Shown here: positions 27,998 to 36,949 of the stretch, one piece after another
How the letters are laid out: each line of letters begins with the position of its first letter
How positions within the stretch are numbered: the first letter of the stretch is position 1
Made by a program: the position numbers and the translations under genes
DNA from: Muribacter muris
GTDB lineage: Bacteria; Pseudomonadota; Gammaproteobacteria; Enterobacterales; Pasteurellaceae
Reading direction: 5' to 3'
Assembly: GCF_001038205.1 (NCBI RefSeq)
Contig: NZ_JWIZ01000024.1
Coordinates: 20,236 to 84,235 of the forward strand
Length of the DNA: 64,000 nucleotides
The notes under the pieces: generated by a model
What the model was told of the DNA's origin: nothing
The model's database searches: none
What the model saw: only the letters and a program-made list of their open reading frames with translations

Positions 27998-28783
27998 ATG
28001 AAAATCGCCCTTGGCATTGAATATGACGGTAGCCGTTATTTCGGCTGGCAACGGCAGCAGAATGTCGCCTCCGTGCAACAAAAATTGGAAGAGGCGTTGT
28101 CGATTATCGCCAATGCCCTTTGTGAAGTGTTTTGTGCCGGTCGAACCGATGCCGGCGTACACGGCACGGGGCAAGTGGTGCATTTTGAAACCACAGTTAA
28201 ACGCCCGCTCCAAAGCTGGTGCTTCGGGACGAATACCCATTTGCCGAACGACATTGCGGTGCGTTGGGCGGCGGAGGTGGCGGACGATTTTCACGCTCGC
28301 TTTAGTGCGACCGCCCGCCGTTACCGCTACATTATTTATAATCATAAGTTGCGTTCTGCCATTTTGCCGCAGGGGATCTCCCACTATTATCACCCGTTAG
28401 AGGCAGACAAAATGCACGAGGCAGGGCAGTTTTTGCTTGGCGAGAACGATTTCAGCAGCTTTCGGGCGGCGCAATGCCAATCGCATACGCCGTGGCGGAA
28501 TGTGCATCATCTGAATGTCAGCCGTATGCAGGATTATATTGTGATAGATATTCAAGCCAATGCGTTTGTGCATCATATGGTGCGTAACATTGTCGGCAGC
28601 TTGATTGAGGTTGGGCAGGGCAGGCAGCCGGTCGAGTGGATTAAATGGCTGTTGGCACAAAAAGATCGTACCCTTGCCGCACCGACCGCCAAAGCCGAAG
28701 GGCTGTATTTAGTTGATGTACTGTATCCGGAAAAATATGCCTTGCCGAAAAATCCGCTTGGACCGCTGTTTTTGGCTAACTGA
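27998..28783 (+). CDS. truA: tRNA pseudouridine(38-40) synthase
   Basis: 261 residues from [20 protein letters not shown], seven codons into a slightly longer frame; GGGATACGCT precedes it. The catalytic motif [18 protein letters not shown] carries the essential Asp, followed by [20 protein letters not shown] and the C-terminal FLxGxxDFxxF-type segment [13 protein letters not shown]. It modifies uridines 38-40 in tRNA anticodon arms. Its last eight bases overlap the end of the convergent holA. A fairly long frame at 28011-28400 on the same strand is a shadow of this gene. Confidence 0.95.
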   Translation: MKIALGIEYDGSRYFGWQRQQNVASVQQKLEEALSIIANALCEVFCAGRTDAGVHGTGQVVHFETTVKRPLQSWCFGTNTHLPNDIAVRWAAEVADDFHARFSATARRYRYIIYNHKLRSAILPQGISHYYHPLEADKMHEAGQFLLGENDFSSFRAAQCQSHTPWRNVHHLNVSRMQDYIVIDIQANAFVHHMVRNIVGSLIEVGQGRQPVEWIKWLLAQKDRTLAAPTAKAEGLYLVDVLYPEKYALPKNPLGPLFLAN

Positions 28784-29804
28784 ATTGGCTGGAAAAACGC
28801 ACCAGATCTAGCCAAACCGTATCGCTGAAATCGTGTTTCACTTGCCGTTCCAGCTCGGCAAGATCTTGAATCAGTTGATAAAGTTTGCGGTAAGTATGGC
28901 GTTGCACAAATTGTTGATAGAGCGTGCGGCGGTTTTGCCAAATCTTTAAGCGGTCAAATTCCGTGCGTAAATTGCCCGTTGCCAGTGGCTGCTCGCTCAA
29001 GGTTACTCTGTCGGGCTGATGGGTGATCTCCAGTAAAATATGCAGCTCTTTTTGCATAATCCGCAATAGCACCACCGGTTGCACTTCTTCATTTTGCAGA
29101 TGATTGAGAATACGCACCGCTCGAGCCGTTTTGCCGCCCAGTAACGCATCTACCCACTGAAACGGAGTAAATTGTGCCGACTGCTCCACCACTTCTTTGG
29201 CTCGATTTAACCCAATCGGTTTATCGGCATACTGCAATTGCAAGATAGCTAAAACTTGCTTTAACGCCAATAAATTGCCTTCATAGCTGTAACAGAGGAA
29301 TTGTATTGTCTCCGGTTCAAGCTGTAACTGCATTGATTTTGCTCGGTGGTTCAACCACATTGGCAACTTGCTGATGTCCGGCGTTTGGCAGTTCACCACC
29401 GTTGTATCTGCTTCAATTTGGCTAAACCACGCCTGTTTTTCCGTCTGCTTGTTGAATTTCGGAGCGTGTAAAATGAAGAGCAGATCGGTGTGGCTGAATG
29501 CCAATAACGCAGCCAGTTGCTTTTGTTGCGGTGTAGTGAGAGCATCCGGCAAATTCAGCATCACGATTTGCCGTTGGGAAAAAAGACCGTTAGATTGCAC
29601 TTGCTCGAAGAGATCGTCCCATTTGGTTTCATTATTTAACGCCGCTTCGATTTTGTCATCAAATTGTTGTTGGCGGGCGTGCTTGACAATTGCATCCTTA
29701 CTTTCATTCACCAACAACAAATCTTGCCCGCTCAATAAGTAGCAAGGGGCTAAACCTTTTTCAAGTTGAGCATTCAGCCCTTCGGAGAAAATGCGTTGCA
29801 GCAT
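28776..29804 (-). CDS. holA: DNA polymerase III, delta subunit
   Basis: 342 residues with the clamp-loader delta arrangement: [40 protein letters not shown] (the QSxSLFxxR-type beta-clamp interaction element with L-F), [20 protein letters not shown], and [24 protein letters not shown]. Delta opens the beta sliding clamp. Its ATG overlaps the lptE stop as TAATG, the conserved lptE-holA pair of gammaproteobacteria. The end overlaps truA by eight bases on the opposite strand. The Walker A is degenerate, as expected for delta. Confidence 0.93.
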   Translation of the reverse strand: MLQRIFSEGLNAQLEKGLAPCYLLSGQDLLLVNESKDAIVKHARQQQFDDKIEAALNNETKWDDLFEQVQSNGLFSQRQIVMLNLPDALTTPQQKQLAALLAFSHTDLLFILHAPKFNKQTEKQAWFSQIEADTTVVNCQTPDISKLPMWLNHRAKSMQLQLEPETIQFLCYSYEGNLLALKQVLAILQLQYADKPIGLNRAKEVVEQSAQFTPFQWVDALLGGKTARAVRILNHLQNEEVQPVVLLRIMQKELHILLEITHQPDRVTLSEQPLATGNLRTEFDRLKIWQNRRTLYQQFVQRHTYRKLYQLIQDLAELERQVKHDFSDTVWLDLVRFSSQFS

Positions 29805-30301
29805 TATTTTGCCGGATGGGAAAGCGGCAATGCCGCCATTTTGATGATCAACTGGCGTGAGGCTTGCTCATACATTTGCCGCATAATCGCCTCTTGTTCT
29901 TCCGATTTTGCTAAGGCAGCACGGGAGTCATCAAAGAAAGTGCGGTGTACGGACACTTCCAGCGGATAGTGCTGATTATTCAGAGTTGTTACCGTAGCTT
30001 GCACCGTCAGGCTTAAAATTTTCTCGGCTTCACGGGCTTGTTTAAACACCGAGGCAACACGAGATCCGCTATTTGCAGAATTTAGCCGTAAAGTCGCCGC
30101 TTGCTGTGTGCTGTCTGACGGCACAAGGCGAATATTGTGCAGCAGTAACTGACTGCGTAGTGTTCGAGACATCTCGCTATATTGATCGGCACTTTCAAAA
30201 CGCAATGTGCGTAGCTGTTCAGGCAGAGTTTCACTATTTTGGAATTGCCAACTGCAAGCGGTCAGAAACAGCGCAAAGATTGCAAAGCATTTTTTTAACA
30301 T
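29804..30301 (-). CDS. lptE: LPS-assembly lipoprotein LptE
   Basis: 165 residues from MLKKCFAIFALFLTAC, with AAGGAAATCCTCA upstream; an ATG 14 codons before is not supported. Lipobox F-L-T-A-C16. The mature part has the LptE alpha/beta sandwich pattern: WQFQNSETLPEQLRTLRFES, SQLLLHNIRLV, TATLRLNSANSG-like strand, and LSLTVQATVTTL. LptE plugs the LptD barrel in the outer membrane and binds LPS. It sits one base from holA. With lptD at 55.5 kb it shows both parts of the outer-membrane translocon. Confidence 0.9.
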   Translation of the reverse strand: MLKKCFAIFALFLTACSWQFQNSETLPEQLRTLRFESADQYSEMSRTLRSQLLLHNIRLVPSDSTQQAATLRLNSANSGSRVASVFKQAREAEKILSLTVQATVTTLNNQHYPLEVSVHRTFFDDSRAALAKSEEQEAIMRQMYEQASRQLIIKMAALPLSHPAK

Positions 30302-30486
30302 TGAGGATTTCCTTGAATACCGGGCAATACAATGCCCTATCATATTAAAACGAATGCTACTTTAGCATAAATCCCTGTGGCTAAAAAGGTATAAGTAAAA
30401 GCTATGCCGGACGACCAGTTTTGGTTTGCCCAATTTTGTATCGGCATTTATCCGAATTTAAACTAAGGAGAAGAATAATAGTATGT

Positions 30487-30708
30487 ATGTTTGAGCTTAT
30501 TCAAATAATGGACGGGGGTAAACAAATACAAAGGCAATATGGTAGTAATCTAACTGACTAAAGTAGGTATTAAAGGCAGCACATATTTCTCAATGTCTGA
30601 TACCGATAATGTATAAGTAATGGAGCATTTGACGGAGTGGTTGAAGGAATAGGGGGATTGATATTTAGGGAGCCTGAAATATTTAAAACAGTCAATTTCT
30701 TGCAATAA
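30487..30708 (+). pseudogene. Decayed fragment, possibly the C-terminus of an alpha/beta hydrolase
   Basis: In the 390-base gap 30344-30732 no intact gene is present, but pieces of one protein can be read across frames: IMDGGKQIQRQYGSNLT (frame from 30487), then LTKVGIKGSTYFSMSDTDNV (shifted by one, ending 30613), then ISNGAFDGVVEGIGGLIF back in the first frame (to 30708). The middle piece resembles the G-I-K-G-x-[ST]-H-x-x-M-x-D-x-N-N segment of alpha/beta hydrolases, with Tyr where the catalytic His would be. The two shifts compensate each other. The rest of the gap, including a 20-codon open stretch at 30404-30466, is unassigned. Confidence 0.4.
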
Positions 30709-30724
30709 ACTGCAAAAAATTGAC
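30691..30724 (-). terminator. Hairpin terminator after the specificity gene
   Basis: GTCAATTTCTTGCA (30691-30704) and TGCAAAAAATTGAC (30711-30724), 14 bp with one mismatch and a 6-base loop; on the minus strand the stem is followed by TGTTTTAAATATTT. Confidence 0.65.
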
Positions 30725-30732
30725 CGCTTTCA

Positions 30733-31946
30733 TTAGCTACTAATTACTTGTTTTGTAGTTGCGATTTTATTATCGGCATAACGCACCACATCTTTAATTA
30801 CTAACTTTTGCACAGCAGAAATTAAGGTTTCCATAAAACTGTAATCAGGTTGTTGGTTATTTGTGGGAAGTTGGATATTTAGCTCGTCAGCATCTTTAGC
30901 ATAAAAATTTCGTGCATAGCTAAATTTACCTGTATAGGACGATTTATGTATTGCCGAAGTCATAAAAATCGCCGCATATTTATTTAAATCCTCGGTATGA
31001 ACTACAGCAATATGATCATCTCCTCCATAATCATAGTTGCGATATTTGGCAGAACCAAACATATCAATTGTCGTTGTGTTGGCTTTAAATATTTCTACTT
31101 CATTACCGATAAATGCAGATACGCCTGTTTCGGCTTCTCCTGCCGTAACGAAAGGTAAATCTCCGGCTATTCTATCCGCACTTTTTAGGCGTTTACCTCT
31201 AGTGGATTTGCCAAATAGTTTTTCAAGATTATACTCTCCCCAAACCACCTTGCTGTTTTCAAAATCGACAAGTGCCTGTTGTTCAGCGGTAGTGAGTGTA
31301 TAGTCTTTTAAACCTGTAAATAATAAATATGCTTCAAGTTGCGAGATGCGGAGTACCTCAAGCTGTGAGATGAAATTTTCCATAAACTCAAAATCAATTT
31401 GGGAAATCTTATCCAAATTGGCGTTGGGTTTTATTGGGAGAGGAATTTTATTTCCTTTAATTTTTTCCCAACCGGCTTTGTTCGTCCATTCATAGTTACC
31501 ATAAATTGCTTTTGAAATGCTTGCTGTTAAAAAAATGTGCTGATTATCCGTCAAAATATCATTGGTATATATCCATTTAATAGCGTAAGCATCTTGTAAA
31601 ACCGTAAATTCTTTATTTTGATAAAAGGTTGCGCCCGTATTTGCACCATTAGCTGAAATAGAAATAACATTTTTTAAAATAGTTGCATTATTTCTAGGCA
31701 CATAATTTTCAATCCTTGATTTTGAATACCTGCAGTTAGAGCCGGTAAATTAAAATCTCCTTCTGGTTTATCCGGTAAATTATTAGTTTTATAGTTGAGT
31801 TTTTTTACTTTTATTTTTTCAAACAACTCCTGCAACTCAAATTCTGCCCATTTAACTTGCTGCAATGCTTGTGTTAAATGGGCTTCTATTTTCCCAAATG
31901 TTCGTTGCTTAAGTCTTGTTTTTTTAGAATATTTGCCACTTCCCAC
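30733..31946 (-). pseudogene. Restriction-modification specificity (S) subunit, frameshifted
   Basis: Two frames on the minus strand make one S protein of about 400 residues. The first (31946-31674) reads to LPALTAGIQNQGL and then leaves the family; the second (from 31701 down to 30733) continues as NYVPRNNATILKNVISISAN. Restoring one A in the run at about 31707-31710 joins them. The protein has two target-recognition domains that begin alike, WAEFELQELFEKIK and WGEYNLEKLFGKST, each followed by a conserved helix, which is the classic S repeat. The reading frame overlaps the end of the nuclease-methylase gene by about 60 bases; the true start within that overlap is uncertain. As it stands the gene gives a 90-residue stub. 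Confidence 0.8.
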
Positions 31947-33928
31947 GCTAAATAATCGCTAACTGTCTTTTTAAAATCCTCAAGCGTAGGTTTGGTGTCT
32001 ATCGGAGCGGTTTGGTTCCAGTCTGCGCCGTTTTTCGGGTCTATGGTATTTTCGTAATACTCTTTTTCGGTAAACAACTTCAATTTAGACTTGCCAAAAC
32101 GCACTAAATTAACGACTTCCTCATAGCGTTCACGAGCGTTATCGGTATCTTTCAGATTATTGCTGGCTTTTTTACGATTGGTTCGGGTATAGCCATCATT
32201 GCTAAAATCAATGAATTTCACCATTTTATCGGCGTGGTGTTTTTCGCCAATCTTAAACACATAAACATTGGTTTGTACGCTGGATTTTCCGATAAACAAA
32301 TCAATCGGCATTTTAATACTGGCAATTAGAGTATGTTTTTGCAAAATGCGTTGATTGATTTCTTTTGCCTTACCGCTACCAGCAGAATTTTGAATAATAA
32401 TCGCTGCATAGCCTTTGTTCATCATATTTAAGGCGGTTTCCACGAAGTTCATTCCATTACCAGTCGCGGAATAAGGCGGATTAAGAATAAAAGCGTCTGC
32501 GGGGAATTTGTCATTGGTATTACCAAAACCATATTTACCGTCAAAATCGGTCAGTGAGTTTTTGTTGATAATATTTGAGCTGCCATCGCCCATCATAATC
32601 ATATTCAAAATGGCAAGCATATAAACGCTAGAAAGTAATTCCAAACCCAACAGTTGTTTGGCTTTGATATGAGCTTCTTTTTGGCGCAGTTCTTCGGGGG
32701 ATTGAATATTGGCTTTAGCATCTTTAAGCATTTCATTCATCGCAGCAACTAATAGCCCAGCCGAACCTGTGGCGAAATCCCAAACATAGCTGTCTCTATT
32801 CACCCGCGCCAATTTAACCAGCAAAGTAGCCACATAAGACGGTGTTAAAACCACATCGTTGAGTTTGTCTTGCGTAAACCCGAGCCAAGAGTACATTTCG
32901 TTAAACAGCTTGCCTGTGAAATCGGTGGTTAAGCCGATTTTGTAATAAATACCCAAATCATCAACAATTTTGGTAAACACACGTTTAAGCTGGCTTTCGC
33001 CTTTTTGCGGTTTGTTGATGTTGTCGGTTAAGAGTGTATTAGACAAAGTGCGGATAATTAAATCTTTTTTATCTTGTGGTAATTGCTTTTTATTAAAAAA
33101 AGCGTTTATTTTACGAATAATAATATCACCATCTCGATTACCCTCTTCTTCAGATGATTTTAAATCTTCTTTTTCTAAAGGTTTTACCTTGTTGGGTACG
33201 CCAAGTGTCGCAATGATTGAAGCTGCAACAAGATAAACACGGTCGTTTTCGCCCAAACCTTTTTCGTTTTGGTAAATATCGTTATTAAGTTTGGTCAGAC
33301 TAGCATCGATCTCTTTTTCACGCTTTTCTTTGATTTTTTCTAATTCTTCGGAAGAAAGCGTTAATTGCTTAACTTGTGCGATAAAATCGTCAAAGTTTTC
33401 TTTGGCAAGAAAAGAAAAATCGGAAAATTCGCCGACTTTTTGTCCTACACCAAGATTGGATTTCGCCACATAATAAACCCCAATTTGATGACGAATTTTG
33501 CCTTTTTCGTCTTTTTCGCCCGTCATACCAATGGCGATAATTTCGGTGTAGCTGGTGTGATGAAGTAAAGCATTAGCATAATGCACTGCACCATTAACCG
33601 CATAGCCGTTGATATGCTTGAAATTTGGTTGGTTTTTCGCCGTGCGATTATCTACATTACCTTCGGCATCTAATTTTGCCAACTTGTCGCCATAGCCTTT
33701 GTACTCAATTAAAATAGGGTAATATTCGGTATTGGCTGCCTGTAACAACAATTTTGCGTCAGGACGATTTACCCCTACACCACCATTTTTAGAAAAATAA
33801 TCTTTTAACGCTTTATCAATTTCATCATTGAGTGTTTCTTGTTCTAATTTATAATCTAATTGATATTTTTTTAGCCAGCCGTTTGCTAAATCTGCAATAT
33901 TCGGTTCAATAGATTGTCGTTTCGCCAT
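31886..33928 (-). CDS. BcgI-like fused restriction endonuclease/adenine methyltransferase
   Basis: 680 residues in two parts. Residues about 30-180 carry a PD-(D/E)xK nuclease core: RPD57 then 17 residues and IE75-Y-K77, in the order expected for a cleavage domain. Residues 330-560 are an N6-adenine methylase: WDFATGSAGLL (motif I, 383-393) and ILNPPYSATG (motif IV, NPPY 483-486), as in HsdM. A separate S gene follows and no hsdR or helicase gene is near. This composition matches the A subunit of BcgI-type (type IIB/IIG) systems, which cut on both sides of the site and need the S partner for both activities. The AT-rich, codon-shifted island around it suggests transfer. Confidence 0.82.
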   Translation of the reverse strand: MAKRQSIEPNIADLANGWLKKYQLDYKLEQETLNDEIDKALKDYFSKNGGVGVNRPDAKLLLQAANTEYYPILIEYKGYGDKLAKLDAEGNVDNRTAKNQPNFKHINGYAVNGAVHYANALLHHTSYTEIIAIGMTGEKDEKGKIRHQIGVYYVAKSNLGVGQKVGEFSDFSFLAKENFDDFIAQVKQLTLSSEELEKIKEKREKEIDASLTKLNNDIYQNEKGLGENDRVYLVAASIIATLGVPNKVKPLEKEDLKSSEEEGNRDGDIIIRKINAFFNKKQLPQDKKDLIIRTLSNTLLTDNINKPQKGESQLKRVFTKIVDDLGIYYKIGLTTDFTGKLFNEMYSWLGFTQDKLNDVVLTPSYVATLLVKLARVNRDSYVWDFATGSAGLLVAAMNEMLKDAKANIQSPEELRQKEAHIKAKQLLGLELLSSVYMLAILNMIMMGDGSSNIINKNSLTDFDGKYGFGNTNDKFPADAFILNPPYSATGNGMNFVETALNMMNKGYAAIIIQNSAGSGKAKEINQRILQKHTLIASIKMPIDLFIGKSSVQTNVYVFKIGEKHHADKMVKFIDFSNDGYTRTNRKKASNNLKDTDNARERYEEVVNLVRFGKSKLKLFTEKEYYENTIDPKNGADWNQTAPIDTKPTLEDFKKTVSDYLAWEVANILKKQDLSNEHLGK

Positions 33929-34044
33929 TTTATGCCTTGTTTGGTCATCAATTAAGGTCGGGTATTATCTTAAATTTCAATATATTGTGCTATGTTTTTT
34001 GTGATGTTTGGTTTTACTTTTCCTAATTTAATCCTGTTGCCATA

Positions 34045-34137
34045 TTATTTGGCACTATGGAGTTGATTAACTGCTTTTTTATAATTTTCAAGCCACTGTT
34101 GCCAACGAATATTTCCGTATCTTTCTCTTAAATTAAA
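34045..34137 (-). pseudogene. Gene remnant, C-terminal 30 codons of an unidentified protein
   Basis: On the minus strand an open run without a start encodes LRERYGNIRWQQWLENYKKA and ends NQLHSAK before a TAA at 34045-34047. It begins inside the leuS terminator, so the upstream part of the gene has been lost. The Trp/Tyr-rich helical content looks like real protein rather than chance, but I cannot name the family. It lies in the 247-base gap between leuS and the nuclease-methylase gene; the rest of that gap is AT-rich leader for the latter. Confidence 0.35.
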
Positions 34138-34156
34138 GGCTCGCCTAGCGAGCCTT
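34136..34156 (-). terminator. Terminator of leuS
   Basis: Stem AAGGCTCGC / GCGAGCCTT with a 3-base loop, directly behind the leuS stop on the minus strand; followed by TTAATTTAAG, a modest T-run. Confidence 0.75.
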
Positions 34157-34175
34157 ATTTATATTTTCTATTCAA

Positions 34176-36761
34176 TTAGCCTTTTACTGCAAAACTCACC
34201 ATTTTTAACGGAACGTAGATTTCTTTGACGATTTCGACATTTTCCAAATATTTGGCGACATTTTCATCGGCTTTGGCAAGGGCTTTGACTTCGGCTTCGG
34301 TGGCATTGGCTGATACGGTGATTTTGCCACGCACTTTACCGTTGATTTGTACCACCACTAATTTTTCGTCTTCGACCATCGCTGATTCATCGGCTTGCAC
34401 CCACGGGGCGAAGTCGATGGTGTCTTTATTGCCGAGGGCGTGCCACAGTTCAAAGCAGATATGCGGGGTGATTGGGTAGAGCATTCGTACCACCGCACTC
34501 AAGGCTTCCGCCATTACCGCCCGATCTTGTTCGTCTGCAAGCGGTGCTTTCGTGAGCTTATTCATCAATTCCATAATCGCCGCAATCGCCGTGTTGAACG
34601 TTTGGCGGCGGCCAATATCATCGCTCACTTTGGCAATCGTTTTATGCACATCACGGCGGAGCGTTTTTTGAGCAGCGGATAATGCAGCGGGATCTAAGGC
34701 AACATTTGCCGGATTTTGTTGATATTCATAAGCTAAGTTCCACAAGCGACCAAGGAAACGTTTTGCCCCTTCTACGCCGGATTCTTGCCATTCCAACGTC
34801 ATTTCTGCCGGGCTGGCGAACATCATAAACAGGCGAACCGTATCCGCACCGTATTTGTCCACCATTTCTTGCGGATCGATACCGTTATTTTTGGATTTGG
34901 ACATTTTGGTCATTCCGCTATGCACTAACTCACGCCCTGTTTTGTCGAAGGCTTTTAAAATCCGCCCTTTTTCGTCTTTTTCGAGGGTAACTTCCGTTGG
35001 TGAAACCCAAATACGTTCGTTGGTCGGGCTGGTGTAGTAGAAGGCATCGGCAAGCACCATTCCTTGACAGAGCAATTTTTCCGCCGGTTCATCGCTATTA
35101 ACAAACCCTGCGTCTCGTAGCAATTTGTGGAAGAAACGGAAGTAGAGCAAGTGCATTGTGGCGTGTTCAATCCCGCCGATATATTGATCGACCGGCAACC
35201 AGTAATTTGCCTCGTCTGCATCTAGCATTGCTTGGTCAAATTGCGGGCAAGTGTAGCGTGCATAGTACCAAGAGGATTCCATAAAGGTGTCGAACGTATC
35301 CGTTTCTTTGAGTGCCGGTTTACCCTCAAAGGTGGTTTTCGCCCAGTTTGGATCGGCTTTAATCGGGCTTTTTACGCCGTCCATTTGCACGTCTTCCGGC
35401 AAAATAATCGGGAGATCCTTTAACGGCACGGTAACGACTTCGCCGTCTTCTAAGGTCATCATTGGGATTGGCGCACCCCAGTAGCGTTGGCGGGAGACCC
35501 CCCAATCACGCAAGCGGTAATTGACTTGGCGTTTTGCCACGCCCATTGCTTCTAATTTATCGGCTATCCCGTTGAATGCCGCTTCAAAGCCTAAGCCGTT
35601 AAATTCATCGGAGTTGATCAATTTACCGTGTTCGGCAAAAACGGCTTGGCTGTAATCCCAGTCGCTGCCGTCAAGCGGTGCGATTACCGGTGAAATCGGC
35701 AAACCGTATTTGCCGGCAAATTCGTAATCTCGCGGGTCGTGTGCCGGTACAGCCATTACGGCTCCCGTGCCGTAGTGCATCAAGACGAAGTTTGCCACCC
35801 AGATAGGTACGGCTTTTTGGGTGATTGGGTGAATCGCATATAAGCCAGTTGCCATCCCTTTTTTCTCCATTGTGGCAAGTTCGGCTTCTGCCACTTTGGT
35901 GTTTTTACACTCTTGAATAAATGCGGCAAGTGCGGGATTAGTTTCGGCGGCACGGGTTGCCAGCGGGTGAGCCGCTGCCACAGCCATATAGGTTACGCCG
36001 TAGAACGTATCCGGACGGGTGGTGTAAACGTCCACCGTATCATCGCTGTCTTTCACTTTAAAGGTGATTTGTACCCCTTCGGAACGCCCGATCCAGTTGC
36101 GTTGCATTGTTTTAACCTGATCCGGCCACTGCGGTAAGCTATCCAAACCGTTTAATAATTGCTCGGCATAATCGGTAATTTTGATAAACCATTGCGGGAT
36201 TTCACGCTGCTCTACCGGTGTATCACAACGCCAGCAGCAGCCTTCGTGAACTTGCTCGTTGGCAAGTACCGTTTCGTCGTTCGGGCACCAGTTTACTGTG
36301 GAGGTTTTTTTGTAAACCAACCCCTTTTTGTACAATTCCGTGAAAAACCACTGCTCCCATTTGTAATATTCCGGACGGCAGGTGGTAACTTCCCGATCCC
36401 AGTCATAACTAAAGCCCAGCACTTTGAGCTGGTTTTTCATATATTCGATATTTTCGTATGTCCATTTTGCCGGTGCGGTATTATTTTTAACCGCAGCACC
36501 TTCCGCCGGCAAGCCGAAAGCGTCCCAGCCCATCGGCTGTAACACGTTTTTGCCGATCATTCGCTGATAGCGGGAGACGACATCGCCAATGGTGTAGTTG
36601 CGAACGTGCCCCATATGTAAGCGACCGGACGGGTACGGCAACATTGATAAACAATAATATTTCTCTTTAGACGCATCTTTTACCGCTTTAAAAACCTTGT
36701 TTTCCGCCCAGTACTGTTGCACTTTCGGCTCGATCGCACTGGGATTATAGTGTTGTTGCAT
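34176..36761 (-). CDS. leuS: Leucyl-tRNA synthetase
   Basis: 861 residues from [20 protein letters not shown] (E. coli: 860); the frame is open 54 codons upstream but that stretch overlaps the divergent promoter region. HIGH-type motif [19 protein letters not shown], zinc-type CxxC pair (CCWRCDTPV), the CP1 editing domain with [16 protein letters not shown], and the KMSKS loop [14 protein letters not shown] are intact, with the leucine-specific domain and C-terminal tRNA-binding domain. It charges tRNA-Leu and edits mischarged products. It is a single gene on the minus strand, divergent from a TonB receptor. Confidence 0.97.
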   Translation of the reverse strand: MQQHYNPSAIEPKVQQYWAENKVFKAVKDASKEKYYCLSMLPYPSGRLHMGHVRNYTIGDVVSRYQRMIGKNVLQPMGWDAFGLPAEGAAVKNNTAPAKWTYENIEYMKNQLKVLGFSYDWDREVTTCRPEYYKWEQWFFTELYKKGLVYKKTSTVNWCPNDETVLANEQVHEGCCWRCDTPVEQREIPQWFIKITDYAEQLLNGLDSLPQWPDQVKTMQRNWIGRSEGVQITFKVKDSDDTVDVYTTRPDTFYGVTYMAVAAAHPLATRAAETNPALAAFIQECKNTKVAEAELATMEKKGMATGLYAIHPITQKAVPIWVANFVLMHYGTGAVMAVPAHDPRDYEFAGKYGLPISPVIAPLDGSDWDYSQAVFAEHGKLINSDEFNGLGFEAAFNGIADKLEAMGVAKRQVNYRLRDWGVSRQRYWGAPIPMMTLEDGEVVTVPLKDLPIILPEDVQMDGVKSPIKADPNWAKTTFEGKPALKETDTFDTFMESSWYYARYTCPQFDQAMLDADEANYWLPVDQYIGGIEHATMHLLYFRFFHKLLRDAGFVNSDEPAEKLLCQGMVLADAFYYTSPTNERIWVSPTEVTLEKDEKGRILKAFDKTGRELVHSGMTKMSKSKNNGIDPQEMVDKYGADTVRLFMMFASPAEMTLEWQESGVEGAKRFLGRLWNLAYEYQQNPANVALDPAALSAAQKTLRRDVHKTIAKVSDDIGRRQTFNTAIAAIMELMNKLTKAPLADEQDRAVMAEALSAVVRMLYPITPHICFELWHALGNKDTIDFAPWVQADESAMVEDEKLVVVQINGKVRGKITVSANATEAEVKALAKADENVAKYLENVEIVKEIYVPLKMVSFAVKG

Positions 36762-36875
36762 AAACTTTAACCTTGAATTTGTGAAAAAAATTGTCTCATA
36801 GGATAGCGTAAAACAGGCATTTTTTGAATGACAAGCGGTGAGATTTTGGGGATTTTTTACGAATATAATGCAAAA

Positions 36876-36894
36876 GAGATTGATTATCAATTTT
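36876..36894 (+). promoter_or_regulatory. Fur box upstream of the TonB receptor
   Basis: The 19 bases GAGATTGATTATCAATTTT fit the Fur consensus GATAATGATAATCATTATC at about 13 positions, centred on the GATTATC core, and overlap the -35 element of the receptor promoter. Iron-loaded Fur would repress transcription. Confidence 0.65.
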
Positions 36895-36907
36895 GGTGTT
36901 GTATACT
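36880..36907 (+). promoter_or_regulatory. Promoter of the TonB-dependent receptor gene
   Basis: TTGATT (36880-36885), 16-base spacer, TATACT (36902-36907); the start codon follows 42 bases later after TGGAGTTATT. Confidence 0.6.
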
Positions 36908-36949
36908 CTATAACGTATCTCATTACTTAAAAGCCTAAATGGAGTTATT

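Noticed and set aside
28011..28400. 129-codon frame inside truA
   Set aside because: Overlaps a complete, conserved truA in another frame and has no family features; it is a shadow.
30404..30466. 20-codon frame MPDDQFWFAQFCIGIYPNLN
   Set aside because: Has a start and stop but no ribosome-binding site, and lies in a decayed region; not called as a gene.
30733..33928. Ordinary type I system (hsdM plus hsdS) missing its hsdR
   Set aside because: The methylase has an extra N-terminal part with a PD...ExK nuclease pattern and there is no trace of an hsdR gene on either side, so a fused BcgI-like enzyme explains the locus better.
36159..36542. 127-codon antisense frame in leuS
   Set aside because: Antisense to conserved leuS sequence, no ribosome-binding site and an implausible composition.
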